Notes under the pieces: generated by a model
The model's database searches: none
Told to the model about the DNA's origin: nothing
What the model saw: the letters and a program-made list of their open reading frames with translations, nothing else
In this document: positions 49,103 through 58,146 of the stretch, piece after piece
Layout: every line of letters begins with the position of its first letter
How positions within the stretch are numbered: the first letter of the stretch is position 1
Made by a program: the position numbers and the translations under genes
DNA from: Catenulispora sp. EB89
GTDB taxonomy: Bacteria > Actinomycetota > Actinomycetes > Streptomycetales > Catenulisporaceae
NCBI RefSeq assembly: GCF_041261445.1
Contig: NZ_JBGCCU010000004.1
Location: 62,001-126,000 of the forward strand
Length of the DNA: 64,000 nt
Direction: 5' to 3'

Positions 49103-49740
49103 TCCGCGTCCTGCTCGTCGACGACCATCCGGTCGTCCGCCGCGGCCTGCGCGCCGTCCTGGCCGACCTGCCGGAGATCGAACCGGTCGGCGAGGCCGCG
49201 GACGGCGCCGAGGCCCTGCGGCTGCTCGACCACGCCGCCGCGACCGGGGCCCCGCTTCCCGACATCGTCCTGATGGACCTGCAGATGGCGCCGGGCATGC
49301 ACGGCGTCGAGGCCACCCGCCGCATCGCCGCGCGCCCGGACCCGCCCGCGGTGCTGATCCTCACCACCTACAGCACCGACGCCGACATCCTCGCCGCCGT
49401 CGAGGCCGGCGCCACCGGCTACCTGCTGAAGGACGCGCCGCCGGAGGACCTGGCCGCGGCCGTCCGGGCGGCGGCGCGGGGCGAGACCGTGCTGGCGCCG
49501 CCGGTCGCCGCGCGGCTGCTCGGCCGGGTGCGCGCGGACCGGCCGGCGCTGTCCCAGCGGGAGGCCGAGATCCTGGAGCTGGTGGCCGCCGGGCTCGGCA
49601 ACCGGCAGATCTCGCGGCGGCTGTTCATCAGCGAGGCGACCGTGAAGACCCACCTGGTGCACGTCTTCAGCAAGCTCGGGGTGGACAGCCGGACCGCGGC
49701 GGTGGCCGCCGCCGTGCAGGCGGGCCTGATCCGGATGTGA
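49099..49740 (+). CDS. NarL/LuxR-family response regulator
   Basis: A 213-residue regulator. The receiver domain has acidic residues D8-D9, phospho-acceptor D60 (DIVLMDLQM) and K111 (GYLLKDAPP). The LuxR HTH occupies about residues 148-210 (LSQREAEILELVAAGLGNRQ ... ISEATVKTHLVHVFSKLGV). Its ATG overlaps the kinase stop as ATGA. The divergent ABC transporter genes at 45.7-47.5 kb are the obvious candidate targets. Confidence 0.94.
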   Translation: MIRVLLVDDHPVVRRGLRAVLADLPEIEPVGEAADGAEALRLLDHAAATGAPLPDIVLMDLQMAPGMHGVEATRRIAARPDPPAVLILTTYSTDADILAAVEAGATGYLLKDAPPEDLAAAVRAAARGETVLAPPVAARLLGRVRADRPALSQREAEILELVAAGLGNRQISRRLFISEATVKTHLVHVFSKLGVDSRTAAVAAAVQAGLIRM

Positions 49741-49786
49741 CGGCCGGCGCCCGCCGCCCTCACCCCGGAGCCGTAGGCTGACGACC

Positions 49787-50788
49787 ATGGAATTCCGTCA
49801 TCTCGGCCGCTCCGGCCTGATCATCAGCGAGATCGCCTACGGCAACTGGATCACCCACGGCTCGCAGGTGGAGGAGGACGCGGCGCTGGCCTGTGTGCGC
49901 GCCGCCCTCGACGCGGGGATCACCACGTTCGACACCGCCGACGTGTACGCCGGGACCCGGGCCGAGGCCGTGATGGGCCGGGCGCTCAAGGGCGAGCGGC
50001 GCGAAGGGCTGGAGATCTTCACCAAGGTCTTCTGGCCGACCGGCCCGGGCCGCAACGACCGCGGGCTGTCGCGCAAGCACATCATGGAGTCGATCAACGG
50101 CTCGCTGAAGCGGCTGCAGACGGACTACGTCGACCTGTACCAGGCGCACCGGTACGACTACTCGACGCCGCTGGAGGAGACGATGACGGCGTTCGCCGAC
50201 GTCGTGCACTGCGGCAAGGCGCTGTACATCGGCGTGTCGGAGTGGAAGGCCTCGGAGATCCGCGCCGCCAAGGCCCTGGCCGACGAGCTGAAGATCCAGC
50301 TGATCTCCAGCCAGCCGCAGTACTCGATGCTGTGGCGGGTCATCGAGGCCGAGGTGGTCCCGACCTCCGAGGAGCTGGGCCTGGGCCAGATCGTCTGGTC
50401 CCCGATCGCGCAGGGCATCCTGACCGGCAAGTACCTGCCCGGCGGCGAGCTGCCGGCCGGGTCGCGCGCGACCGACGAGAACTCCGGCGCGAACGTCATG
50501 CGCGAGCTGGTCGCGAACCAGGAGCTGCTGGAGTCGGTGCAGCAGCTGCGGCCGATCGCGGAGTCGGTGGACCTGACGATGGCGCAGCTGGCCGTGGCGT
50601 GGGTGCTGCAGAACCCGAACGTCTCGGCGGCGATCATCGGGGCCTCGCGTCCGGAGCAGGTGAGCGAGAACGTCAAGGCGGCCGGGGTGAAGCTGTCGGA
50701 GGACGTGATGAAGCGGATCGACGAGGTCCTCGGGTCGAACGTGGTGCGGGACCCGGCGCGGACGGTGTCGCCGGCGGCCCGGCCGTAG
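49787..50788 (+). CDS. Aldo/keto reductase (YghZ / Kv-beta-like)
   Basis: A 333-residue AKR. The catalytic tetrad is visible as Asp and Tyr in FDTADVYAGTRAE, Lys in EIFTKVFWP and His in DLYQAHRYD. The layout and the LYIGVSEWKASEI strand resemble the voltage-gated potassium channel beta-subunit and YghZ group, which reduce aldehydes with NADPH in the cytoplasm. No operon partner is nearby. Confidence 0.92.
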   Translation: MEFRHLGRSGLIISEIAYGNWITHGSQVEEDAALACVRAALDAGITTFDTADVYAGTRAEAVMGRALKGERREGLEIFTKVFWPTGPGRNDRGLSRKHIMESINGSLKRLQTDYVDLYQAHRYDYSTPLEETMTAFADVVHCGKALYIGVSEWKASEIRAAKALADELKIQLISSQPQYSMLWRVIEAEVVPTSEELGLGQIVWSPIAQGILTGKYLPGGELPAGSRATDENSGANVMRELVANQELLESVQQLRPIAESVDLTMAQLAVAWVLQNPNVSAAIIGASRPEQVSENVKAAGVKLSEDVMKRIDEVLGSNVVRDPARTVSPAARP

Positions 50789-50881
50789 CCCGGCCGCGCG
50801 ACGGCGGCGGAAGTCTGTCAGAAGGCTGACAACAGGGCTATGCTCCGGCGTGACTCGACCGCGATCACGCCAGGAGCGCTC

Positions 50882-52252
50882 ATGAGGAGCAAGCCCATAG
50901 CCGCGCGGTCCGGGGCGCTCGCCGCCGGACTGCTCGCCGCCGCCGTCGCGATACCCGGCGGAGCGCAGGCCGCGTCGGCGGCCTCGCCCGCCTCCGGCGC
51001 CACGACCGCTGCCGCCACCGCCACCACCACCGCGACCTCGACCTCGACCGTTCTCACCGACGCGCAGGTCGCCGCACTCGCCCCCGACGCCCAGGCGGCA
51101 CGGCTGGCACCGCTGCGTGCCGTGGCGAACGCGGTGGGAGCCGTCGGGCGGGGCAGCGCCGCCGATGTCTACGGCAACCTCGCGATCGACGCGGGCCACG
51201 ACGTGGTGACCGTCTACCTCACCGACACGGCGCAGTCGGCGCGGGTACTCGCGGCGGCGCGTGCCGTGGACCCGACGATCGACGGCTCGCTGATCCGCTT
51301 CCAGAAGGCCGCGGCCACGCACGCCGCGCTGGACGCCGCCGCGCAGCGGGTGGTGGCGCTGGCCGATGCCGGGAAGCTGCCGGTGCACGTGGATCTGGTC
51401 GGGCCGGCGGCGGACGCGTCCGGGCTGGAGCTCGACGTGGACGATCCGGCTGCGGCTCCGGCGGCGTTGCAGGCTCCGACGACGTCAACGACGAACCTCG
51501 CGACGTCTCTCGGTGTGCCGCTCGTCTACCGGCAAGGACACGCACTGCAGGCCAAGTCCTGGGCGAACTCGAAGTGGGACGACAGCTCGCCGTTCATCGG
51601 CGGCGACGCGATCACCGGCGGCGGCACCGGCCACGGCTGCACCGCCGGACTGCCTGCGGTCCGCAAGTCCGACAACCACCCGATCATGGTGACCGCGGCG
51701 CACTGCTTCGGCGTCGGCACCAAGATCTACACGCGAGCCGGGACGCCGGGTGACTACGCCAACGGGTTGAAGGGCAACTACGTCGGCACCGTGACGGCCC
51801 GGGTGCAGGAGTGGGACGCGGAGACCATCGACGGCGCGAACAACAACGCCGACGAGTCGGACACCACGACGTGGCTGCGGCTGACGAGCTTCGCGTACTC
51901 CTACAACGGGGACTATGTGTGCCACGACGGCCAGCGTTCGTACTTCATGGGGCACCCGACGCCGTGCGGCATCAAGGTGACCAATCAGGACATGTACTGC
52001 GGGCCGAGCACCGGCTGCCCGGGGCTGTCGTACACGGCGCGCGGCGTGTGGGGCGACGCGGTGAACAACGGCTGGGGCGCGGCCGGCGGGGACAGCGGCG
52101 CCACGATGTTCGCGGTGGAGTCCGGCGGGGTACGGCAGGCGCGCGGGCTGCTTTCGGACGGGACGCCCGGGGACGGGACGCCGGGGGTCTTCTGGACGGA
52201 AGCCACCGACATCTTCAACTACTACGGGTTGACCTTGAATCCGCAGACCTGA
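50882..52252 (+). CDS. Secreted trypsin-like serine protease (S1)
   Basis: A 456-residue exported protein with a signal peptide of about 30 residues and a Thr/Ala-rich segment. An alpha-lytic-type propeptide-like region covers about residues 55-200, before the protease domain. Catalytic residues are His274 (VTAAHCFGVG), an Asp near 312-317 (QEWDAETIDG) and Ser405 (GGDSGATMF). Paired cysteines suit an extracellular enzyme. An AGGAG site precedes the ATG. The propeptide and domain order resemble the streptogrisin group. Confidence 0.9.
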   Translation: MRSKPIAARSGALAAGLLAAAVAIPGGAQAASAASPASGATTAAATATTTATSTSTVLTDAQVAALAPDAQAARLAPLRAVANAVGAVGRGSAADVYGNLAIDAGHDVVTVYLTDTAQSARVLAAARAVDPTIDGSLIRFQKAAATHAALDAAAQRVVALADAGKLPVHVDLVGPAADASGLELDVDDPAAAPAALQAPTTSTTNLATSLGVPLVYRQGHALQAKSWANSKWDDSSPFIGGDAITGGGTGHGCTAGLPAVRKSDNHPIMVTAAHCFGVGTKIYTRAGTPGDYANGLKGNYVGTVTARVQEWDAETIDGANNNADESDTTTWLRLTSFAYSYNGDYVCHDGQRSYFMGHPTPCGIKVTNQDMYCGPSTGCPGLSYTARGVWGDAVNNGWGAAGGDSGATMFAVESGGVRQARGLLSDGTPGDGTPGVFWTEATDIFNYYGLTLNPQT

Positions 52253-52324
52253 TCACCTGGTCGTAGCCGATTCAGCGACGAGGCCGTTCCAGCAGGACGG
52301 CCGTGCAGAACGGAGACGCGCGGC

Positions 52325-53194
52325 ATGCTGTCGAGTCTGCTCCCGCCGGAGGTCCAGGTCGAGGAGTGCTTCGGCGACCCCGAGGACGCGGTGTTGATGC
52401 CCGGCGAGGAGGCGGTGATCGCGCGGGCCGTGGACAAGCGGCGGATGGAGTACATCACCACGCGGCACCTGGCGCGGACGGCTTTGGTCCGGCTCGGTTT
52501 TCCGCCGGTGGCGATCGGGACCGGCGGGAACCGGGAGCCGTTGTGGCCGGCCGGGGTCGTGGGGAGCATGACGCATTGCCGCGGGTACCGGGCGGCGGCG
52601 GTCGCTCGGGTCGGGGCCGGGGAGGGCTCGGGCGGCTTGGCCGGCGGGCCAGGCGGGGCCGGCGGGATCGGCCGGGCTGGCGGGGCTGGCGGCGGCGGTG
52701 CGGGCCTCGGGGGCGCCGGGGGTGTCGTGGGCCTCGGGATCGACGCCGAGCCGCACGGGCCGCTGCCGGAGGGCGTCTTCGACACCATCGCGCGGCCGGA
52801 CGAGATGCCGGCGTTGGCGGAACTGGCGGCGGAGCGTCCGCAGGTGCGGTGGGACCGGTTGGTGTTCAGCGCGAAGGAGTCGGTGTACAAGGCGTGGTTC
52901 CCGGTGGCGCGGCGGTGGCTGGGCTTCGGGGAGGCCTCGGTGGCTTTCGTGCCGGACGAGGCGATGTCCGGGTCTGGGTTCGGGTCCGGGTCGGTGGCGG
53001 GGGCCGGGGCGGTGTCCGGGGCCGGCGGGCTTTCGGGCGTCGGCACGATGCCGGGTCTGACATCGGGGCTGCTGTTGGGGCCGATGTCCGGCACGTTCAC
53101 CGCACGGATCCTGCAGAGCGGTGCACCGATCACGCGGATGACCGGTCGTTGGACGATCGAATCAGGGCTCGTGCTCACCGCCGTCACCCTTTAG
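52325..53194 (+). CDS. 4'-phosphopantetheinyl transferase (EntD/Sfp-like) with Gly-rich insertions
   Basis: A 289-residue transferase. Motifs are MEYITTRHLARTAL, VGSMTHCRGYRAAAVA, GLGIDAEPHGPLP with the magnesium-binding Asp and Glu, and FSAKESVYKAWFPVARRW. It loads the phosphopantetheine arm onto carrier domains of peptide, polyketide or fatty acid synthases. In relatives, the two halves of the GSMTHC...GID segment are nearly continuous. Here about 35 Gly/Ala residues (around 98-133) interrupt them, and a second Gly/Ser-rich stretch lies near 215-250. Both are repeat-built and probably form loops. Confidence 0.9.
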   Translation: MLSSLLPPEVQVEECFGDPEDAVLMPGEEAVIARAVDKRRMEYITTRHLARTALVRLGFPPVAIGTGGNREPLWPAGVVGSMTHCRGYRAAAVARVGAGEGSGGLAGGPGGAGGIGRAGGAGGGGAGLGGAGGVVGLGIDAEPHGPLPEGVFDTIARPDEMPALAELAAERPQVRWDRLVFSAKESVYKAWFPVARRWLGFGEASVAFVPDEAMSGSGFGSGSVAGAGAVSGAGGLSGVGTMPGLTSGLLLGPMSGTFTARILQSGAPITRMTGRWTIESGLVLTAVTL

Positions 53195-53234
53195 GGATCG
53201 TTTGCCGGGCGGGCGGGCCGGGCAGGTTCCGGCC

Positions 53235-53747
53235 GTGGCGCTCTCCGTGGGTTTCGAAGGCACCGACCAACCCTCACCCGTCATCGCCGCCAGCATCGAG
53301 GCGATCGCCGCCGGGACCATGGTCCTGTCGCTGGCCACCGCCGACGCCGCGGGGACCCCGCACGCGAACATGGCGTTCTTCGCGGTGGGGAGTGAATTCG
53401 ACCTCTTCTTCGTCAGCGAGCCAAGCACACGGCATGGGAAGAACTCCTCGGCGCGTGCGGACGCCGCCGCGGCGATCTGGCTGCCGCCGCCGGAGTTCGG
53501 CGAAGGGCTGCGGGGGATGCAGGTGAGCGGGGAGTGCGAGGCGGTGATCGGGACGGACGCCGAGGCGGCTTTCGAGGCGTACCGGGGGCGGTTCCCTTCG
53601 TTCGGGGGCGATCCGGAGGTGCGGACCGCTTATCTCGCGGGGACCGGCGCGGCGCGTTTGTACCGGTTGCGGGTGGCGCGGCTGCGGCTGGTGGACGAGC
53701 CGCACCTCGGACGGCGTAACTATCTGGAGCTCAGGGTGCTGAGGTAA
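53235..53747 (+). CDS. Pyridoxamine 5'-phosphate oxidase-fold protein
   Basis: A 170-residue split-barrel flavin-fold protein. MVLSLATADAAGTPHANMAF is the typical first strands, followed by DLFFVSEPSTRHGKN and a C-terminal RLRLVDEPHLGRRNYLEL. Members reduce diverse substrates with FMN or F420, or bind heme. The substrate is unknown. The GTG at 53235 is used; a TTG 11 codons upstream is possible. Confidence 0.85.
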   Translation: MALSVGFEGTDQPSPVIAASIEAIAAGTMVLSLATADAAGTPHANMAFFAVGSEFDLFFVSEPSTRHGKNSSARADAAAAIWLPPPEFGEGLRGMQVSGECEAVIGTDAEAAFEAYRGRFPSFGGDPEVRTAYLAGTGAARLYRLRVARLRLVDEPHLGRRNYLELRVLR

Positions 53748-53912
53748 GGGGCGGCGCTCGGGGCTTTTCACGCGCTCTCCGGGGCGTTTTCGGGCTCTCG
53801 GGCACGCTCGGCGGAGCTGACGTCACTGTGGGTGGCTCGCGGCCGGGGTCTGTGACGTGCCTCTTCTTTCAGACGTTGTGGTTGCGGCCCGCAATCAGGT
53901 AAACAGGCCTGC

Positions 53913-56663
53913 GTGAGGAACGGGCTGGTCGAGGGCGTGTCGCTGCGCGCGGTGCTGCGGGAGTCAGAAGCGATGACGCCGGAGGCCGCGGCCTCGGTGC
54001 TCGCCGGGATGCTGGTGACGCTGGCCGTGGTGCACGGCGACGTGCGCCCGGAGCACGTGCGGGTGAACGGCTCGGGCGGCATCGCCCTGACCGATTTCGC
54101 CGGCCCGAGCCCCCGGTTCGTCCCGAACGCCCCGACATATCTGGCACCCGAACGTCTTCGAGGCGGGGCGGCGAGCGCGGTCGGCGACGTCTTCAGCGCC
54201 ACCGCGGTGTTCTTCGAGTGCCTGACGAACGAGAGCACCTTCGTCGCCGCGACCCGCGACGACCTCGAGGCACTGTACGAGTACGCGGAGGTCATCGCGG
54301 AGTTCGCGCCGCCGCTGCTCAGCCCCCTGGTACAGCGCGGGCTGGCGATGCACCCGAGCCGGCGGCCGGGGAGCCCGCACGAGTTCCTGGACGAGGTCAC
54401 GACGGCCGTGACGGCGGCGTACGGGCCGGACTGGCAGGCGCGCGGGCAGGCTTTGTTGGCCGAGTGGGCCGCGGCGGCCGCGCGGACCGAGGGCGTGGAG
54501 CTGGCGGTGCCGCCGGCGCGGGCGGACTCGCTGCGGGCAGTGGCGGAGGCGGCTGAGGCGGCGGAAGCCGCGGAGGCTGTCGCGGCGATGGAGGCGGCTG
54601 CGGCTTTTGAGGCGCCGCCGGTCGGTGAGCCGATCGACGAGGCGTTGCTGGGGCTCGGGGGCGAGGACGAGGCGGCTGCGGCTGCTGGCGTCGGCTTCGA
54701 GGCGGAGGAGATGCCGCCGCCGATCGGGGAGCCCATTGACGCGGGGTTGCTGGGGCTGGGGGACGAGTCCGACGGCGACGGTTCCGGCGAGGTCGCTGCG
54801 GAGGAACCGGTCGAACCTGAGACGGTTCCAGTTGCCGAGGTTGTGCCTGAGCCGGAGACCCTGATCGAGGCCGAGAGCGCGACTGAGGCTGAGGTCGGGA
54901 CTGAGGTCGAGGACGCCGAGGACCACGACTGGTTCAGCAAGTCCGGCAAGGCGGGTTCGGCGGCCGACGGCGAGGTGCCGGGTCCTGAGGGCGACGTGCT
55001 GACGTCGTTCGACGGCGCGCGTGCGGGGCGTTCGGCGGAACCGGCGCCGACGGACTTCACGCCTACGGGATTCGACGTGTTCGCCGACCGGTCGGGAGGA
55101 GCGGCGGCGGAGGTCGCGGCCGAGCCGGTGAGCGGGCACTGGGATGAGCCCGCGGCTGAGCTGGATGAGCCGGGCGATGTGCTGGCTGGGGACGGCTCTG
55201 ACGCCGATGGCGATGGCGACTCGGAGTTCGAGCCGCTGATGGAGGACAGCGAGCTTTTCGCGGCATTCGATGCGTTCTCGCCGCCGGCTGCTGCCGAGGA
55301 GCCCGAGGAGGCGAGCGCCGAGCCGTTCGCGGGACTCGACGCTGCCGAGGACACGCCTGTTACCGAGCCACTGCCGAAGCGCGAGCCATTTGCGGGTCTC
55401 GGCATCGAGACGCTTGCCGCTGCATCGTTGTTTCAGGAGGGCTCCGATCCGGCCGGCGTCGAGGCCCCGGCCGAGACGGCGACCGGTTCCGAGCCCGAGG
55501 CCGAGGCCGAGCCGGAACTCGAGGCCGAAGCCGACGCCGACGCCGCATCCGAGCCCGAGGCGCAGTCCGAGCCCGAGGCGCAGTCCGAGGCCGAGCCTGA
55601 GGCCAAGTCCGAGGCCGAGCCCGAGGCCGAGGCTCAGGCCGAGCCCGAGTCCGAGGCCGAGTTCGAGTCCGAGCCCGAGCCCGAGGCTCAGGCCGAGTCC
55701 GAGCCCGAGGCCGAGCCCGAGGCCAAGTCCGAGCCCGAGTCCGCCGAACCCGAGCCCGACTCCTCCTCCGCCGCCGACTTCGAAGACGACTGGGTCTTCC
55801 CCACCAAGCCCAGCCCCAAGGCGCCGCGCTCGCTCTCCGCCTTCGCGGTGAGCCTGCCGAGCCTGCCGCGGCCGGCGGCGGAGACCGAGGAGCCGGCGCC
55901 GCCGGTGCAGACCAGCGCGCCGGACGACTGGTTCCGGCCGGGCGTGGTCGAGGCCGTGGGGGTCGACGCCGATCACACCCGGGTCATCAACCCGGATCGG
56001 GACAACACCATCGAGGCGGAGGCGACGCGGACCCTCGACGAGGTGCCCGCGGAGGTCGCCTCGGCCGCGTCCGCCGCTTCGGCCGCCTCGGCCAAGGCGG
56101 CCGGCGAGAGTGGCACGGCTGACGCGGGCGGCGGCGGCCGGGGCCGTGTCATCGACGACGACGAGTTCGACCAGCCCAGCGCTCCCGGGGGACCTCGGCG
56201 CAAGACGCTCATCGGGGCGGTGACCACGGCCGTGTTGCTCGTCGCCGGTGCGACTGCCGTGGTGTTGGGCGGCGGGTCGGGGAACTCTCCGCAGGGGACG
56301 AGCGGGACGCCCACCGAGTCGTCGTCGGCGAGTGCGCCGTCGCCGACCGACGTGCCGTCCACGCCGGTCGGGACCAGTACCGGCTCCGGCGACACCACGT
56401 CGACGGCCAACTCGCCGAGCCCGCGGCACACGACGTCGCACAGCCGGAGCCACACCTCCTCCCCCACCACGACCACGCACTCGTCCAGCGACGAGACGCC
56501 GACGCACAGCTCCTCCAGCGAGACGCCGACGAACCCCACGACCTCGTCCACGTCCTCGACGCCGACCAGCACTACTCCGACGTCGCCGTCGCCGACCTGC
56601 ACCGTGGGCATCCTCGGGATCTGTGAGCCCACCAGCCCGTCGAAGACGCCGGGCGGCAACTAA
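53913..56663 (+). CDS. Membrane pseudokinase: kinase C-lobe, acidic repeats, TM helix, extracellular Ser/Thr tail
   Basis: A 916-residue protein. It starts within what would be the kinase hinge (GLVEGVSLRAVLRE), and the glycine loop, lysine strand and C-helix of the N-lobe are missing. The catalytic loop reads HGDVRPEH (residues 41-48) and lacks the asparagine of HRDxKxxN. The DFG motif is DFA (residues 61-63). An acidic region of Glu/Ala/Pro/Ser repeats covers about residues 200-630. A transmembrane helix (LIGAVTTAVLLVAGATAVVL, about 764-787) and a Thr/Ser/Pro-rich tail of about 125 residues follow. The order resembles PknB-type receptor kinases without the active N-lobe. No upstream frame supplies the missing part. 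The start is GTG 53913, with a weak ribosome site. Confidence 0.7.
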   Translation: MRNGLVEGVSLRAVLRESEAMTPEAAASVLAGMLVTLAVVHGDVRPEHVRVNGSGGIALTDFAGPSPRFVPNAPTYLAPERLRGGAASAVGDVFSATAVFFECLTNESTFVAATRDDLEALYEYAEVIAEFAPPLLSPLVQRGLAMHPSRRPGSPHEFLDEVTTAVTAAYGPDWQARGQALLAEWAAAAARTEGVELAVPPARADSLRAVAEAAEAAEAAEAVAAMEAAAAFEAPPVGEPIDEALLGLGGEDEAAAAAGVGFEAEEMPPPIGEPIDAGLLGLGDESDGDGSGEVAAEEPVEPETVPVAEVVPEPETLIEAESATEAEVGTEVEDAEDHDWFSKSGKAGSAADGEVPGPEGDVLTSFDGARAGRSAEPAPTDFTPTGFDVFADRSGGAAAEVAAEPVSGHWDEPAAELDEPGDVLAGDGSDADGDGDSEFEPLMEDSELFAAFDAFSPPAAAEEPEEASAEPFAGLDAAEDTPVTEPLPKREPFAGLGIETLAAASLFQEGSDPAGVEAPAETATGSEPEAEAEPELEAEADADAASEPEAQSEPEAQSEAEPEAKSEAEPEAEAQAEPESEAEFESEPEPEAQAESEPEAEPEAKSEPESAEPEPDSSSAADFEDDWVFPTKPSPKAPRSLSAFAVSLPSLPRPAAETEEPAPPVQTSAPDDWFRPGVVEAVGVDADHTRVINPDRDNTIEAEATRTLDEVPAEVASAASAASAASAKAAGESGTADAGGGGRGRVIDDDEFDQPSAPGGPRRKTLIGAVTTAVLLVAGATAVVLGGGSGNSPQGTSGTPTESSSASAPSPTDVPSTPVGTSTGSGDTTSTANSPSPRHTTSHSRSHTSSPTTTTHSSSDETPTHSSSSETPTNPTTSSTSSTPTSTTPTSPSPTCTVGILGICEPTSPSKTPGGN

Positions 56664-57343
56664 CCGATCGGCCGCTCGCCGGACGGCGGCGTCGCCACCA
56701 GCCCCCACCACCGCCACCCCCGCGCCATCGGCGACGCCTGCCCGCGCACGAGCGGGTAGCACCCCAGCCCGACCAGCACGGCCGTGAAGTGCCCCACGTC
56801 CGTGAACGTCCGTCCGCGCACCATCGCCACGCCGTAGAACACCAGTACGCCTCCCGCGTACGCCCACCGCATCCACCCGCGCGGCCACCAGTACGCCAGG
56901 ACCGCGACGACGCCCGCCAGCGCGTAGCTCACGCCGTAGTCGAGCGTGTAGCGCATGCGGCCGGACACCGAGTTGTTGTGGATCGCCCAGGCGAGCACCC
57001 CTTCGCTCACGTACGTCGCCAGCACGTGGCACGTGAACGCGATGCCCAGCCAGCGCCAGGTGCCGAGCCAGCGCTCGGCCTGGGCGTGGAACAGCGTGTA
57101 GAGCGCGAGGTAGAACAGCCAGCTGCCGCCGTCGATGTACAGGGCCGACTGGATGAGGACGCGGACCGGGTCCTCAAGGAGGTAGTGGATGTTGGTGCTG
57201 CGGCGTTCCAGGATCCAGTGCGCGGTGCGCGGGCTGACGTGCTTGAGGATCGCGGTCGTGACCAGCAGGATCAGCAGCCAGGAGTAGGTGCCGGGAGCGC
57301 TGCGGACGTACCTCTCCACGCCCCGCGCCGCCCGGTTCAGCAT
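56660..57343 (-). CDS. Rhomboid-like integral membrane protein
   Basis: A 227-residue protein with six or so transmembrane helices. YGVSYALAGVVAV resembles the rhomboid GxSx serine helix and FTDVGHFTAVLVGL the histidine helix, so intramembrane protease activity is possible. Family members of this actinobacterial branch often lack proof of activity. The stop converges on the pseudokinase stop with a 4-base overlap. Confidence 0.72.
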   Translation of the reverse strand: MLNRAARGVERYVRSAPGTYSWLLILLVTTAILKHVSPRTAHWILERRSTNIHYLLEDPVRVLIQSALYIDGGSWLFYLALYTLFHAQAERWLGTWRWLGIAFTCHVLATYVSEGVLAWAIHNNSVSGRMRYTLDYGVSYALAGVVAVLAYWWPRGWMRWAYAGGVLVFYGVAMVRGRTFTDVGHFTAVLVGLGCYPLVRGQASPMARGWRWWGLVATPPSGERPIG

Positions 57344-57417
57344 GCCCCAAGCGTCACCGGCACGTCACAGCCGTGTCCCGACGGGTACCGCCGAACGGGC
57401 GAATCGTGGGAGGCTGC

Positions 57418-58143
57418 GTGGCCGTGAGCATGAGCATTTCCAACCTGGACGACGTCTGGCACCGCGTGACCGGCACCCAGCCCGATCCGCCGCGCAACCT
57501 GATCCTCGCGGTCGGTGCGGCGGCCCTGGTCGCGGTGCTGTGGCGGCCGGTGTGGCGGATAGCGCGCAACACGGTGACGATCGCGCACGAGGGCGGGCAC
57601 GCCGTGGTGGCGCTGCTGTGCGGGCGGCGGCTGTCCGGCGTGCGGCTGCACCACGACACCTCCGGCGTCACGGTCTCGTACGGCAAGCCACGCGGCCTGG
57701 GCATGATCCTCACGGTCGCGGCCGGCTACACCGCCCCGAGCCTGGTCGGGCTCGGCGGCGCGTGGCTGCTGGCGGCGCAGCACATCACGATGCTGCTGTG
57801 GGTGAGCGTGCTGCTGCTGGCGCTGCTGCTGGTGGAGATCCGGAACTTCTACGGCGTGCTCACGGTGGTCCTCACCGGCGGCGCGGTGTTCGCGGCGTCG
57901 TGGACGAAGAACACGGATGTGCAGGCCGGGTTCGCGTACCTGATGGTGTGGTTCCTGCTGCTGGCCGGGGTGAAGCCGGTGCTGGAGCTGAGCCGGACGC
58001 GGGCACGGTCCGGGGCGCGGGACTCCGATGCCGACCAGTTGCATCGGCTGACCGGGTTTCCGGCCGGGGGGTGGTTGTTCTTCTTCGCGGTGGTGGCGCT
58101 GGGGTGTGCGGTGGCTGGGGGGCGGTGGCTGTTGCACTTGTGA
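57418..58143 (+). CDS. M50-like (site-2-protease-type) membrane metalloprotease
   Basis: A membrane protein of about 241 residues. The zinc motif HEGGH lies in VTIAHEGGHAVVALLCGRRL, followed by four to five further helices. The third ligand is not evident, although EIRNFYGVL sits where the NPDG/LDG-type motif would be. Actinomycetes carry many such M50B-like proteins of unknown substrate. The start is one of GTG 57418, GTG 57424 or ATG 57430. The GGGAGG site at 57408-57413 suits the first two. It converges on the AAE transporter gene with 3 bases between stops. Confidence 0.8.
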   Translation: MAVSMSISNLDDVWHRVTGTQPDPPRNLILAVGAAALVAVLWRPVWRIARNTVTIAHEGGHAVVALLCGRRLSGVRLHHDTSGVTVSYGKPRGLGMILTVAAGYTAPSLVGLGGAWLLAAQHITMLLWVSVLLLALLLVEIRNFYGVLTVVLTGGAVFAASWTKNTDVQAGFAYLMVWFLLLAGVKPVLELSRTRARSGARDSDADQLHRLTGFPAGGWLFFFAVVALGCAVAGGRWLLHL

Positions 58144-58146
58144 GGC

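Noticed and set aside
53964-57032. A 1022-codon minus-strand open frame across the pseudokinase gene.
   Set aside because: It mirrors the acidic repeats as Leu/Gly/Arg repeats and crosses the end of a second real gene.
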